DNA of 64,000 nucleotides. It comes from an uncultured Chitinophagaceae bacterium (GTDB taxonomy: Bacteria > Bacteroidota > Bacteroidia > Chitinophagales > Chitinophagaceae). Positions 51,811-60,482 of the stretch are shown in pieces. How positions within the stretch are numbered: position 1 is the first letter of the stretch; the number at the start of each line of letters is the position of its first letter. The notes under the pieces are model-generated. The model saw nothing but the letters and a program-made list of their open reading frames with translations, was not told where the DNA came from and searched no databases. The stretch spans positions 1-64,000 of the forward strand of contig CALJNC010000018.1 in the NCBI GenBank assembly GCA_937981995.1. Reading direction: 5' to 3'. The translations under genes were made by a program, and so were the position numbers.

Positions 51811-53103
51811 CTAATTGATCCCTTCCTTATAGGTTGCCAATGCACGTAAACGGGCTTCTTTATGATCAACCATGGGCAATGAATACCTTGGAGTATCTAA
51901 TTCGGGAATCCACTTTTTTACATATTTGTGCTCTTTATCAAACTTATCTAATTGCGTAATAGGATTAAACACTCTAAAATAAGGTGCAGCATCACAACCT
52001 GTGCCAGCCGCCCATTGCCAGTTCCCGTTATTAGCGCTTAAATCGTAATCCAATAATTTTTGTGCAAAGTAGGCTTCACCCCATTTCCAATCAATCAATA
52101 AATGCTTTACCAAAAAACTAGCAGTAACCATACGCACTCTGTTATGCATATAACCCGATTCATTTAGCTGACGCATTCCGGCATCAACCATTGGATAACC
52201 TGTTTGACCATCGCACCATTTTTTAAATTCTGCTTTATTATTACGCCATTTAATTCCATCATACTTTGGTCTAAAATTATTATTTACTACTCTTGGAAAA
52301 TGATAAAGGATTTGCATAAAAAACTCGCGCCATATTAATTCATTTATGAAGGTTTGGTTTTTCATGCCTAAGCGTTGCATCAGCTCTCGTATTCCTATTG
52401 TACCAAAGCGCAAATGAGGGCTTAAGTAAGACGTACTATCTACTGCTGGTAGATTTCTTTCTTCGGCATAGTTTTCTAAATTATCAATTGTAAAAGGTCT
52501 TACTTTAATCTCAGATTCTGTAAAACCAATTTCTTTTAAAGTAGGAAAATCTAATGTACACTTTACAAACTTTGTAGTATCTACAGCCGCAACGTCTATC
52601 ATATAAGGTTCAAAATTGGCGTACCACTTATTTTTAAAAGGAGTGTATACCGTATACGGTAAACCATCGGCCTTGGTTATTTCATCTTTTTCAAAAATCA
52701 CTTGATCTTTATAAGTATAAAAACCAACTTCATTTTTACTTAAAAAGTCCTCAACCTCTTCGTCTCGTTTAAGTGCGTAGGGCTCATAATCTCGGTTAGT
52801 AATTACATTTTGTACATCCCAATCTTTTATAATAGAAGCCCAAACTTCCATTGGTTTGCCTAAATATATTTTTAATGAACTTCCAAGCTTCACTAATTCC
52901 TTGTGCATTGATTGCAAGGTGGTATGGATAAAACATACACGAGCATCATCATTGGGGAGTTCTTTTAAAATATCCGTATCAAAAATAAAAATTGGGAACA
53001 CAGGGTGCTTGCCTTTCAAAGCTTTTGAAAGACCTACATTATCTTGTAATCGCAGGTCTCTGCGAAACCAAAAAATGTTAACTGGTGATGTCCCTTTCAT
53101 CAC
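51811..53103 (-). CDS. phrB: Deoxyribodipyrimidine photo-lyase (cryptochrome/photolyase family)
   Basis: 430 residues. The N-terminal alpha/beta antenna domain (NIFWFRRDLRLQDNVGLSKALKG) and the FAD-binding helical domain (INELIWREFFMQILYHFP, GYPMVDAGMRQLNESGYMHNRVRMVTASFLVKHLLIDW, LLDYDLSANNGNWQWAAGTGCDAAPYFRVFNP) are complete. The enzyme splits UV-induced pyrimidine dimers with blue light. The NNGNWQWAAGTGCD region fits class I CPD photolyases. It is a single-gene unit, 62 bp from the TonB receptor on the same strand. Confidence 0.96.
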   Translation of the reverse strand: MMKGTSPVNIFWFRRDLRLQDNVGLSKALKGKHPVFPIFIFDTDILKELPNDDARVCFIHTTLQSMHKELVKLGSSLKIYLGKPMEVWASIIKDWDVQNVITNRDYEPYALKRDEEVEDFLSKNEVGFYTYKDQVIFEKDEITKADGLPYTVYTPFKNKWYANFEPYMIDVAAVDTTKFVKCTLDFPTLKEIGFTESEIKVRPFTIDNLENYAEERNLPAVDSTSYLSPHLRFGTIGIRELMQRLGMKNQTFINELIWREFFMQILYHFPRVVNNNFRPKYDGIKWRNNKAEFKKWCDGQTGYPMVDAGMRQLNESGYMHNRVRMVTASFLVKHLLIDWKWGEAYFAQKLLDYDLSANNGNWQWAAGTGCDAAPYFRVFNPITQLDKFDKEHKYVKKWIPELDTPRYSLPMVDHKEARLRALATYKEGIN

Positions 53104-53124
53104 ACGAAAATAATGAATCCAATT

Positions 53125-53642
53125 TTACTTGGGATTGTTTTTCAGTTTGCTTTTAAAGCTAGTCGTTTTGACTTTTTCAATGGAAATTTTACTGGTTCTA
53201 TTCAACAATATCATCGGAGTTTTATACAAATCCAATGAGTACGTTATTAGACCATTATCGCCTTTTATAATATGAACCCACCTTGATCCTAAGGTATAAG
53301 AATAGAGCAAATTATTGCTGTCATCATATAAACTTATATCATAAAACGTTTTGCCAGCGGGTTGCTGCAATTTATAAAGCTCTACTATACTTGAATTGCT
53401 AATAAATTCTAGATAAGGCACTTCATAGCTATAGCCTGCTTTGAGAGTACTTAATCCAGCATGGAACTTATCTGTTTCAGTAATATTTCTTTTGACTATT
53501 CCTTGAGATAGCACATCTAATTTTTTATTATTTGAGACTATTGTAAAGTTAGTCTCTGCACCACCAATTTTTCAAATAAAGATTGAGAGAAACTGCTGTG
53601 TGTAATTGTTAGAAGTGCGAGTACAAAAAAAAGTCTTTTCAT
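53125..53642 (-). pseudogene. Secreted protein gene broken by a one-base frameshift
   Basis: From the ATG at 53642 the frame gives a signal peptide MKRLFFVLALLTITHSSFSQSLFEKL and stops after VVQRLTLQ. The rest (GGAETNFTIVSNNKKLDVLSQGIVKRNITETDKFHAGL... to KSKLKNNPK) is in another frame; the ORF track shows only its GTG-start part from 53514. One extra A in the A5 run of GAAAAATTGG joins them as SLFEKIGGAETNF. No family is recognised. It is either a recent pseudogene or a sequencing error, and it resembles the break in the gene at 32750. Confidence 0.75.
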
Positions 53643-53712
53643 GATTAGGGGTTTATTTGAAATGTTTGACGTTTATTATATGGGAAAGTTAAATGGACAT
53701 TCTAAATAAAAC

Positions 53713-53740
53713 AAAAAAGGCCATGCTTTTAGCATGGCCT
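53713..53740 (-). terminator. Intrinsic terminator of ssb
   Basis: 10-bp perfect stem AGGCCATGCT / AGCATGGCCT with loop AAA, and T6 on the minus strand, 20 bp past the ssb stop. Confidence 0.85.
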
Positions 53741-53760
53741 CATTATATAACTAGTATTTA

Positions 53761-54144
53761 TTAGAATGGTAAAGCTTCTTCTTTTTCTTCTACTAAAGAA
53801 GCCGTGTTTTCTCTTTTACCTAATAGCAATAACTCGTTACCCTTTATCTGTGTAAAGTATTTTTTGTTGCCATCTTTATCCTCATAGTTATCATAAACTA
53901 ATTTACCTTGTACGGCGCATTGTGTTCCTTTTTTCAAATACTTCTCTGCAATCTCAGCCGTCTTACCCCAAAAAATAATATTGTGCCATTGGGTATCTGT
54001 TATTTTTTCACCTGCTTGGTTTTTATAGTTATCGCTTGTTGCCAGGCTAAACTTAGCATACTTTTTGCCATTAGCAGTTTCTTTGATTTCTGGGTCCTTA
54101 CCTAAGTGACCAATTAGTTGAACGTTGTTTTTTAAATTGTACAT
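53761..54144 (-). CDS. ssb: Single-stranded DNA-binding protein
   Basis: 127 residues. One OB-fold (NNVQLIGHLGKDPEIKETANGKKYAKFSLATSDNYKNQAGEKITDTQWHNIIFWGKTAEIAEKYLKKGTQCAVQGKL) and a short tail ending in the partner-binding EEALPF. It coats ssDNA and recruits repair proteins. At 127 residues it is shorter than the replicative E. coli protein, and it may be the main or an accessory SSB of this genome. It stands alone with its own terminator. Confidence 0.96.
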   Translation of the reverse strand: MYNLKNNVQLIGHLGKDPEIKETANGKKYAKFSLATSDNYKNQAGEKITDTQWHNIIFWGKTAEIAEKYLKKGTQCAVQGKLVYDNYEDKDGNKKYFTQIKGNELLLLGKRENTASLVEEKEEALPF

Positions 54145-54401
54145 GTTTTGTGTTTTTAAATGTTTAAATTTTTATTTATTTCAGTCGCTCGGAATTCTTG
54201 ATATCGGTTCCTCCCGTTTGACATTGTAAATGTGCGACAAGACAAAACCGTACTCGTAGGATAGTCGGTTATTTCCGATTGTAATCGTATACACACGCTT
54301 AAGTGCAGTAATTATACTATTTCTGTCATATTTACAAATACGCATACTTTTCAATAATTATTACTCGTTATGATTAAGAACCATATTTAAAACGAAATAG
54401 T

Positions 54402-55313
54402 ATGAAATTATTCCTTCCTATTCTTGCCCTTGTAGCTCTTATACAGCTAAATAGTTGCTCATCTGAGACTGTTGAATCTTCAACCCATCCCGCTATAAAA
54501 TTTAGTGCCCCATCTGCTGTTCAGTCCGCGCCAATGAAAATGAAACGTGAAGTTTATGCCGAAGCATCTGACGCCGTTGGCGAGGATTACGAAGAATATT
54601 ATGAAGAGGACGAAGATGTACTTCAATCAAAAAGTCAAGAAATAAAAAAATCAGTAAACCAGAAAATTATTAAAAACGGACGTGTTGTTTTTGAAACTGA
54701 AAGTTTAAAAGAAACTAGATCTAAGGTATTAGAACAAGCAAAAACATTCAAGGCGTATATTGCTAATGACGAAGAATATAAATCTTTAGGTAGAATAACG
54801 AATTCTATTGTACTACGGGTTCCTTCTCAACAATTTGAAAATTTGCTCCAATCTTCTACCGAAGGTGTAAAGCACTTTGATAACAAAGAAATTAGTGCCG
54901 AGGATGTTACAGAAGAATATGTAGACTTACAAGCACGCATTACCTCTAAAAAAGTATTAGAAAAACGATACTTTGAATTACTAAAAAAAGCCAAGAACGT
55001 AAAAGAGATGCTCGAGATAGAAAGTCAATTAGGCAAACTGCGAACCGATGTAGAATCTATGGAAGGTAGATTGCGATACCTTAAAAACCGTGTTTCCTAT
55101 TCAACTTTAAACATTACATTCTACGAAGAGATTCCCGAAAACAAAAAAGTGAATAAGAAATATGCCAATGGATTTAGAGATGGTTGGGACAATTTAATGG
55201 ACCTGGTAGTATCCATAATATCCTTTTGGCCATTTATCATATTCGGGTTAATTCTATTACTTATAGGTAAAAGAATATACCGTAGAAGAAAAGCAAAAAG
55301 ACTAACGGAGTAA
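54402..55313 (+). CDS. DUF4349 lipoprotein
   Basis: 303 residues. A lipoprotein signal peptide (LFLPILALVALIQLNSC) is followed by an acidic linker (EDYEEYYEEDED). Then comes the DUF4349 core (KIIKNGRVVFETESLKETRSKVLEQAKTFKAYIANDEEY...IVLRVPSQQFENLL...KEISAEDVTEEYVDLQARITSKKVLEKRYFELLKKAKNVKEMLEIESQLGKLRTDVESMEGRLRYL), whose central part is a long coiled coil. A C-terminal transmembrane helix (DLVVSIISFWPFIIFGLILLLI) and basic tail anchor it at both ends. Function unknown. It overlaps the next, convergent gene by 12 bp. Confidence 0.92.
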   Translation: MKLFLPILALVALIQLNSCSSETVESSTHPAIKFSAPSAVQSAPMKMKREVYAEASDAVGEDYEEYYEEDEDVLQSKSQEIKKSVNQKIIKNGRVVFETESLKETRSKVLEQAKTFKAYIANDEEYKSLGRITNSIVLRVPSQQFENLLQSSTEGVKHFDNKEISAEDVTEEYVDLQARITSKKVLEKRYFELLKKAKNVKEMLEIESQLGKLRTDVESMEGRLRYLKNRVSYSTLNITFYEEIPENKKVNKKYANGFRDGWDNLMDLVVSIISFWPFIIFGLILLLIGKRIYRRRKAKRLTE

Positions 55314-57314
55314 GGTTACGTTTCCTTTAAAGGAATTGCGGTAATTATTATTCCATTGGGCATCTATTACATATACAAATACGCCAGTTGCTTGGTTTTT
55401 TCCTCCATATTTACCATCCCAGCCTCGGCCGTCTAGTTTGTCTGTTTCAAAAATTAATTCTCCCCAGCGGTTAAATATTTTCATATTGAACTCTTGCAAG
55501 CCAGATGATAATAACTGACGTGGAATAAAGTAATCATTCCTACCATCGCCATTCGGCGAAAAAGAATTAGGAATATTTAAATAGCAATCTCTTTTTATCC
55601 AAATACTATCAGTAGTTGAGCAACCATTATTGGCCGCCATTGCCCAAAACCTACCAAAGGCATCAACCTCTAATGAAGGACTTGCTGTACCATCGCTCCA
55701 TTGCATAATTTGACTAGTGTTTTCTAAATTTTCTAAAACAATAGGATCAGTTAATCCAGGACAATATAAGACATCAGGACCCAAATTAACCACAGGATAT
55801 TCATCTACCTGTATGGGTACGATTATCTGAGGGTCAGGACATACAAGGTACTGACCAGAAAAAGTGACATTATACGTTCCAGGATTTTCAAATGTGTGGC
55901 GTGGATTATGAATATTTAATAAAACGTTTCCGTCATCAAAATTATAAGTAGTGCTTATTGTATGCGGCGCACTCGAATCTTTAAAAGCGACGGTTTCTCC
56001 AACGCAAATTTCGGTAGGCGTTGCGGTCATTGCTATATACGGAGTAGCCTCAACAAAAACATTGTAACTAATAGTATCTGTACAGCCCAAAACAGTATCT
56101 AGTATACTTAAGGTAATAGTATATGCTCCACCGGTAGTATAAAAATAAGAATGCAGGGCATTGTTATTAATTAAAACAGTACCATCGCCATAGTCCCAGG
56201 TATTTACTAATAAGTTAGGTGCTGGGATAGGAAAATTATTAAGGGTTGATAAGTTACTAATTACAATAGGATCTCCTATACAAACAGAGTCATCAACAAC
56301 AGTAAAATCGGCCTCTACTTCACCTTGAATAAATAAAGTGGTATCTCGGGCAAAGGTAGTATCTGTATTACAGCCACCATAAATAAGGGCTTCTACAGCA
56401 ATGCCTGGGGGAAATGGAGCCACTAATGTAACATTAGCTCCTGTATCAATTATATTACCTGTTATAACATTCCGCCAAATATACTCGGTGGTAAAAGGAT
56501 ATGGTGTACCCGCGGGTTCAAACCGCCAACTATCATTATTGGCTGTCCAAATTGTATTATTTCTTCCGGGTACGGTATAGGCAATGGTGCCATTAGCATT
56601 TTGAATACCTTCTAGTGCCAATCCACCATTCCATGTATTACAAATTGGTTTATTAGCAATATTTATATCAATAACGTTGGATAACTCATAAAGCACTATT
56701 TGTTGCGAATCAATAAGAGTATTACAGCTAAACATAGGAACAGAAGTCCAATTGATAACCATAGTACGACAAGGTGCTACACCAAAAGTATCCCAGGTGA
56801 TCGTTGCATTTCCTACACTTGGATCTGTATCATGGTAAGGTGCCATAATCGTATTATTCATTGTATTCTGTAAAGGATCCGGAGCAGTAATTATAGGAGG
56901 ACCTTGTGTAGGCCATGCGTCAAACGTACCTGCTAATGTTGTATCAAAAGAAATTCTACCATTAGAACCAATTACATAACTATTGTAAGTATTACCAAAA
57001 AAACAAAATGGGAAAGGTAATTGTACAACACCACTCCAAAAATCATCAGTGTTATTCAATACCGAATTAGTCCCTACCCAAGGTAAAGGAGTATAAGGAA
57101 TCTGACTAACGGAATATGTGTCTGTTCCATTAACCGGAAAATTTATATTGATATTCGCATTGAAGTTTACGTCTACAATTTTATTAGAATCACAAGGCAA
57201 GATAGGCGGGCTTGTGGAATTAACTACAAGGTTAGCACATGGACTTTGAGCAAGTACTCCAAAAGGCATACCGGCTACTACTCCTAAAATTAACGAAAAC
57301 AACAATCTTTTCAT
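55302..57314 (-). CDS. Large secreted protein with PKD domains, T9SS type B sorting domain
   Basis: 670 residues from MKRLLFSLILGVVAGMPFGVLAQ (signal peptide); the ORF track adds four residues (MSVG). The N-terminal 230 residues are beta-rich with Cys pairs and the segment WSGVVQLPFPFCFFGNTYNSYVIGSNGRISFDT, typical of NHL/nidogen-like modules in gliding-associated proteins. Two PKD-type domains follow (LVNTWDYGDGTVLINN, STTYNFDDGNVLLNIHNPRHTF), and the C-terminus is CHU_C (NIPNSFSPNGDGRNDYFIP...IFNRWGELIFETDKLDG). It is probably surface-exposed. Confidence 0.92.
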   Translation of the reverse strand: MKRLLFSLILGVVAGMPFGVLAQSPCANLVVNSTSPPILPCDSNKIVDVNFNANININFPVNGTDTYSVSQIPYTPLPWVGTNSVLNNTDDFWSGVVQLPFPFCFFGNTYNSYVIGSNGRISFDTTLAGTFDAWPTQGPPIITAPDPLQNTMNNTIMAPYHDTDPSVGNATITWDTFGVAPCRTMVINWTSVPMFSCNTLIDSQQIVLYELSNVIDINIANKPICNTWNGGLALEGIQNANGTIAYTVPGRNNTIWTANNDSWRFEPAGTPYPFTTEYIWRNVITGNIIDTGANVTLVAPFPPGIAVEALIYGGCNTDTTFARDTTLFIQGEVEADFTVVDDSVCIGDPIVISNLSTLNNFPIPAPNLLVNTWDYGDGTVLINNNALHSYFYTTGGAYTITLSILDTVLGCTDTISYNVFVEATPYIAMTATPTEICVGETVAFKDSSAPHTISTTYNFDDGNVLLNIHNPRHTFENPGTYNVTFSGQYLVCPDPQIIVPIQVDEYPVVNLGPDVLYCPGLTDPIVLENLENTSQIMQWSDGTASPSLEVDAFGRFWAMAANNGCSTTDSIWIKRDCYLNIPNSFSPNGDGRNDYFIPRQLLSSGLQEFNMKIFNRWGELIFETDKLDGRGWDGKYGGKNQATGVFVYVIDAQWNNNYRNSFKGNVTLLR

Positions 57315-57390
57315 TCCAACTGACATAAGCTAAACACTAAATTACATATAAAAGACGTGATAAATAGGAAATTCGTTGGTAGTAAATGGG

Positions 57391-58425
57391 TTATCCTTTT
57401 TTTGATTTGAAAATATATAAGAAATATACCAAGCTCAATAATAAACACATAGCTACTAATTGATGCAACTGTGCATTCCACTCAAAAATTCCCCAACCAT
57501 TTTTTACTGCCTTGGGTGCCGTAAGTACAGTTAATATACCAAGCAATGCTTGTACTGAAATTAAGATTATTGGCAGAAATTTTCTTTTCAATTTCCCAGA
57601 TTTATTTACTTGCCAAGTCCAATAAATCCCAAATAGTACCAACAAAAACGCCAAGGTACGATGCACAAAATGTATAGAAATGTTATGATAAAAGATATTA
57701 TGTTCTAGTACACTTTGCGGTATCAAGTCGCCATTAATTAATGGCCACGTTGAAGCAGCCTGAGCGGCCTTCTGACCTGCCATAAACGCTCCGTATATCA
57801 ATTGTATAGCTAATATTCCAATAAAAGCTATTGTTAACCCTTTCAATTTTTTGGAAGGTTTTAATTCCAAATTAGTTTTCAGATAACCCAAAGCAAACCA
57901 AAAGGTTAATGATATTAGAAACATGGCTAAATTAAAATGCATCGCCAGTTTAATATGGCTTACATATAAATCATCAGGATTGAGACCTGAGAAAACCATT
58001 AGCCAGCCTACCATAGCAAGTAATACACCTATCGCAAAGAGGATAAGTAGTTTAGGCAAATCTGATAATCTGAAATAGCCTTTCACTAAAAAATAAACAA
58101 ACGGAACAAGAAAAGCTACACTAATTAAGCGAGCCCAATTTCTATGAAACCACTCCCAGAAATAAATAAATTTAAAATCTGCTAAGGTAAAATCAGCATT
58201 CAATTGTTGAAACTGTCCAATTTTCTTATAAGCGTCAAATGCATTTTGCCAATCCATATCATTCATAGGCGGTAGCGCCCCTAAAATTGGCTCCCACTCA
58301 GTTATAGATAAACCAGATCCTGTAAGTCTTGTAATACCGCCAAGAATCACTTGAATGGTAAGCATTGCTACACCTAGCATGAGCCATTTTCCAATAACTA
58401 TTTTGCTTTCCGAAGTTGATTTCAT
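57391..58425 (-). CDS. ctaA: Heme A synthase (COX15/CtaA family)
   Basis: 344 residues with eight transmembrane helices. GGITRLTGSGLSITEWEPILGALPPM, YFWEWFHRNWARLIS and ISIHFVHRTLAFLLVLFG carry the heme-ligand histidines and the conserved EWxH/HR segments. It oxidises the heme O methyl group to make heme A for cytochrome aa3-type oxidases, so the organism respires oxygen. The ATG is 9 nt from a perfect -7 box. ctaB and the oxidase genes are not in the window. Confidence 0.95.
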   Translation of the reverse strand: MKSTSESKIVIGKWLMLGVAMLTIQVILGGITRLTGSGLSITEWEPILGALPPMNDMDWQNAFDAYKKIGQFQQLNADFTLADFKFIYFWEWFHRNWARLISVAFLVPFVYFLVKGYFRLSDLPKLLILFAIGVLLAMVGWLMVFSGLNPDDLYVSHIKLAMHFNLAMFLISLTFWFALGYLKTNLELKPSKKLKGLTIAFIGILAIQLIYGAFMAGQKAAQAASTWPLINGDLIPQSVLEHNIFYHNISIHFVHRTLAFLLVLFGIYWTWQVNKSGKLKRKFLPIILISVQALLGILTVLTAPKAVKNGWGIFEWNAQLHQLVAMCLLLSLVYFLYIFKSKKG

Positions 58426-58434
58426 ATTGCATTA

Positions 58435-58442
58435 CAAAGATA
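58435..58442 (-). promoter_or_regulatory. -7 box of ctaA (TATCTTTG)
   Basis: Exact TAnnTTTG on the minus strand, 9 nt before the ATG at 58425. Confidence 0.5.
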
Positions 58443-58526
58443 AAATTGGATTGGCAAGATTAAACGAGTTTAGTGGTTTAGTTTCCTATATTACGCAAGT
58501 ACTATGGTAAATTTGACAACAGTATC

Positions 58527-59099
58527 ATGCTATCTCCTTGCTATCAAAAAAAACTTTTAGAATCTGGCTGCGATGAAGCTGGTAGAGGTTGCTTGGCCGG
58601 ACCTGTTTATGCCGCAGCAGTAATATTACCCGCAGACTTTTATCACCCTTTATTAAATGATTCAAAAAAAATTAGTGAGAAAAAACGTAACATCTTACGT
58701 CCTATTATTGAACAAGAGGCAATTGCATTTGCAGTTTCAAAAGTTTCTCCAAAAATGATTGATAAAATCAATATCCTACAAGCTTCTTTTCGTGCTATGC
58801 ATTTAGCAATAAATAGACTGGAAATAACACCAGAACTTCTTTTAATTGACGGGAATCGCTTTAAATCTTATAAAAAAATTGATCACAAGTGTATTATTCA
58901 AGGTGACGATAAATATGCTAGCATTGCTGCGGCTAGTGTACTAGCTAAAACCTACCGGGATGATTATATGCATAAACTAGCTAAAAAGCACCCAGAGTAT
59001 GGCTGGGCCAGTAATAAGGGCTATGGGACTAAGGCACATAGGGCTGCAATTAGAAATTACGGTAGAACTGACTATCATAGACTGAGTTTTAGCTTCTAG
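58527..59099 (+). CDS. rnhB: Ribonuclease HII
   Basis: 190 residues. The catalytic acidic motif is [21 protein letters not shown] (D16, E17), with the third Asp in LLIDGNRF and the C-terminal [18 protein letters not shown] and [16 protein letters not shown]. It removes ribonucleotides and primers from RNA-DNA hybrids. A TAAATTTG box lies 11 nt before the ATG. It is a single gene divergent from ctaA. Confidence 0.96.
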   Translation: MLSPCYQKKLLESGCDEAGRGCLAGPVYAAAVILPADFYHPLLNDSKKISEKKRNILRPIIEQEAIAFAVSKVSPKMIDKINILQASFRAMHLAINRLEITPELLLIDGNRFKSYKKIDHKCIIQGDDKYASIAAASVLAKTYRDDYMHKLAKKHPEYGWASNKGYGTKAHRAAIRNYGRTDYHRLSFSF

Positions 59100-59169
59100 T
59101 ACCTTTTTTCGTTTAACATCGCGCTTGCATTTAATTAATAGGTTATGCCAATTAAATGTTTGCTTAAGC

Positions 59170-59177
59170 TACTTTTG
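59170..59177 (+). promoter_or_regulatory. -7 box of the nucleotide-sugar dehydrogenase (TACTTTTG)
   Basis: Exact TAnnTTTG match located inside the ORF-track extension and 15 nt before the preferred ATG at 59193. It shows that the longer start is not transcribed from this promoter. Confidence 0.5.
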
Positions 59178-59192
59178 CACAAAATTTTTACT

Positions 59193-60482
59193 ATGTATCA
59201 GGATATTGTTGATAGAAAGAAAAAGATAGCAGTTGTAGGTTTAGGTTATGTAGGCTTACCTATCGCATTAGAGTTTGCCAAAACGGTAGATGTAATTGGA
59301 TTTGATATTAACGAAAAGCGCGTTGATATGATGAAAAATCGTCAGGATCCTAGTTATGAAGTGGCAGCTGAAGAATTTGACAACAGAAGCATCGAATTTA
59401 CAACTGATATTGAAAAATTAAAAGAAGCCTCTTTTTATATAGTAGCAGTACCTACACCAGTAGATGAACATAAAGTTCCAAACCTAACACCTGTTTTAAG
59501 CGCGTCTAAAACAATAGGAAACGTGCTAAGCAAGGGTGATTATGTAGTGTATGAGTCAACAGTTTACCCAGGTTGTACTGAAGAGGATTGCTTACCAATT
59601 ATTGAAGAACTTACTGGTTTAAAAAATATTATTGATTTTAAATCTGGCTATAGCCCAGAAAGAATTAACCCAGGTGATAAGGTACATACCTTAACCAATA
59701 CTGTAAAAATTGTATCAGGTTGTGATGCTGAATCACTTGAAGAAATAGCTAAAGTATATGAGATTGTAATTGATGCGGGTGTACATAAAGCTACATCAAT
59801 AAAAGTAGCCGAAGCAGCTAAGATTGTAGAAAACTCACAAAGAGATTTAAATATATCTCTAATGAATGAGCTAAGTATCATTTTTAAAGAAATGGATATT
59901 AATACATACGATGTTATTGAGGCGGCTGGTACTAAATGGAATTTCTTAAAATTCTATCCAGGTTTAGTAGGTGGTCACTGTATTGGAGTTGACCCTTATT
60001 ATCTTACTTATAAAGCTGAGCAATTAGGTGTTAAGTCTAAGGTGATTCTTTCTGGAAGAATTATTAATGATGAAATGCCTGCCTATGTTGCCAAAAAAGT
60101 AACACAGGAGATAATCAAAACAGGTGTACCAATAGCCAAAGCAAGAGTACTTGTAATGGGAACAACCTTTAAAGAAAACGTAGCTGACATCCGAAACTCA
60201 AAAGTAGTAGAGCTTATTAAGGAGCTTGAAGGATACAGTTTGCACTTAGATATTGTTGATCCTTACGCTGTGCCTGAAGAAATGGAAGAAGAGTATGGCA
60301 TTACGCTTAACGAAGAAATTGGTACTGATTATAACTTTATTATTGTTGCTGTAGGTCACAAGCAATACCGAGATCATACGGAGCAATTTTATCAAGATCG
60401 TTTAACTGATAAAGGTGTTCTCTTTGATGTTAAAGGATTGTACCGTGGAGAAATGAAGGATATTAATTATTGGAGCTTATAA
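59193..60482 (+). CDS. Nucleotide-sugar 6-dehydrogenase (TviB/WbpO type)
   Basis: 429 residues from MYQDIVDRKKKIAVVGLGYVGLPIALEF, which opens with the Rossmann motif GLGYVG. The catalytic Cys is C263 in GLVGGHCIGVDPYYLTYKAEQLG, and the C-terminal half carries VMGTTFKENVADIRNSKV and VLFDVKGLY. The enzyme oxidises C6 of a UDP-HexNAc to the uronic acid, and the sequence style is that of the TviB/WbpO group (UDP-GalNAc or UDP-GlcNAc dehydrogenase). It acts in surface-polysaccharide synthesis. It converges with a matching 4-epimerase gene, overlapping by 6 bp. Confidence 0.93.
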   Translation: MYQDIVDRKKKIAVVGLGYVGLPIALEFAKTVDVIGFDINEKRVDMMKNRQDPSYEVAAEEFDNRSIEFTTDIEKLKEASFYIVAVPTPVDEHKVPNLTPVLSASKTIGNVLSKGDYVVYESTVYPGCTEEDCLPIIEELTGLKNIIDFKSGYSPERINPGDKVHTLTNTVKIVSGCDAESLEEIAKVYEIVIDAGVHKATSIKVAEAAKIVENSQRDLNISLMNELSIIFKEMDINTYDVIEAAGTKWNFLKFYPGLVGGHCIGVDPYYLTYKAEQLGVKSKVILSGRIINDEMPAYVAKKVTQEIIKTGVPIAKARVLVMGTTFKENVADIRNSKVVELIKELEGYSLHLDIVDPYAVPEEMEEEYGITLNEEIGTDYNFIIVAVGHKQYRDHTEQFYQDRLTDKGVLFDVKGLYRGEMKDINYWSL

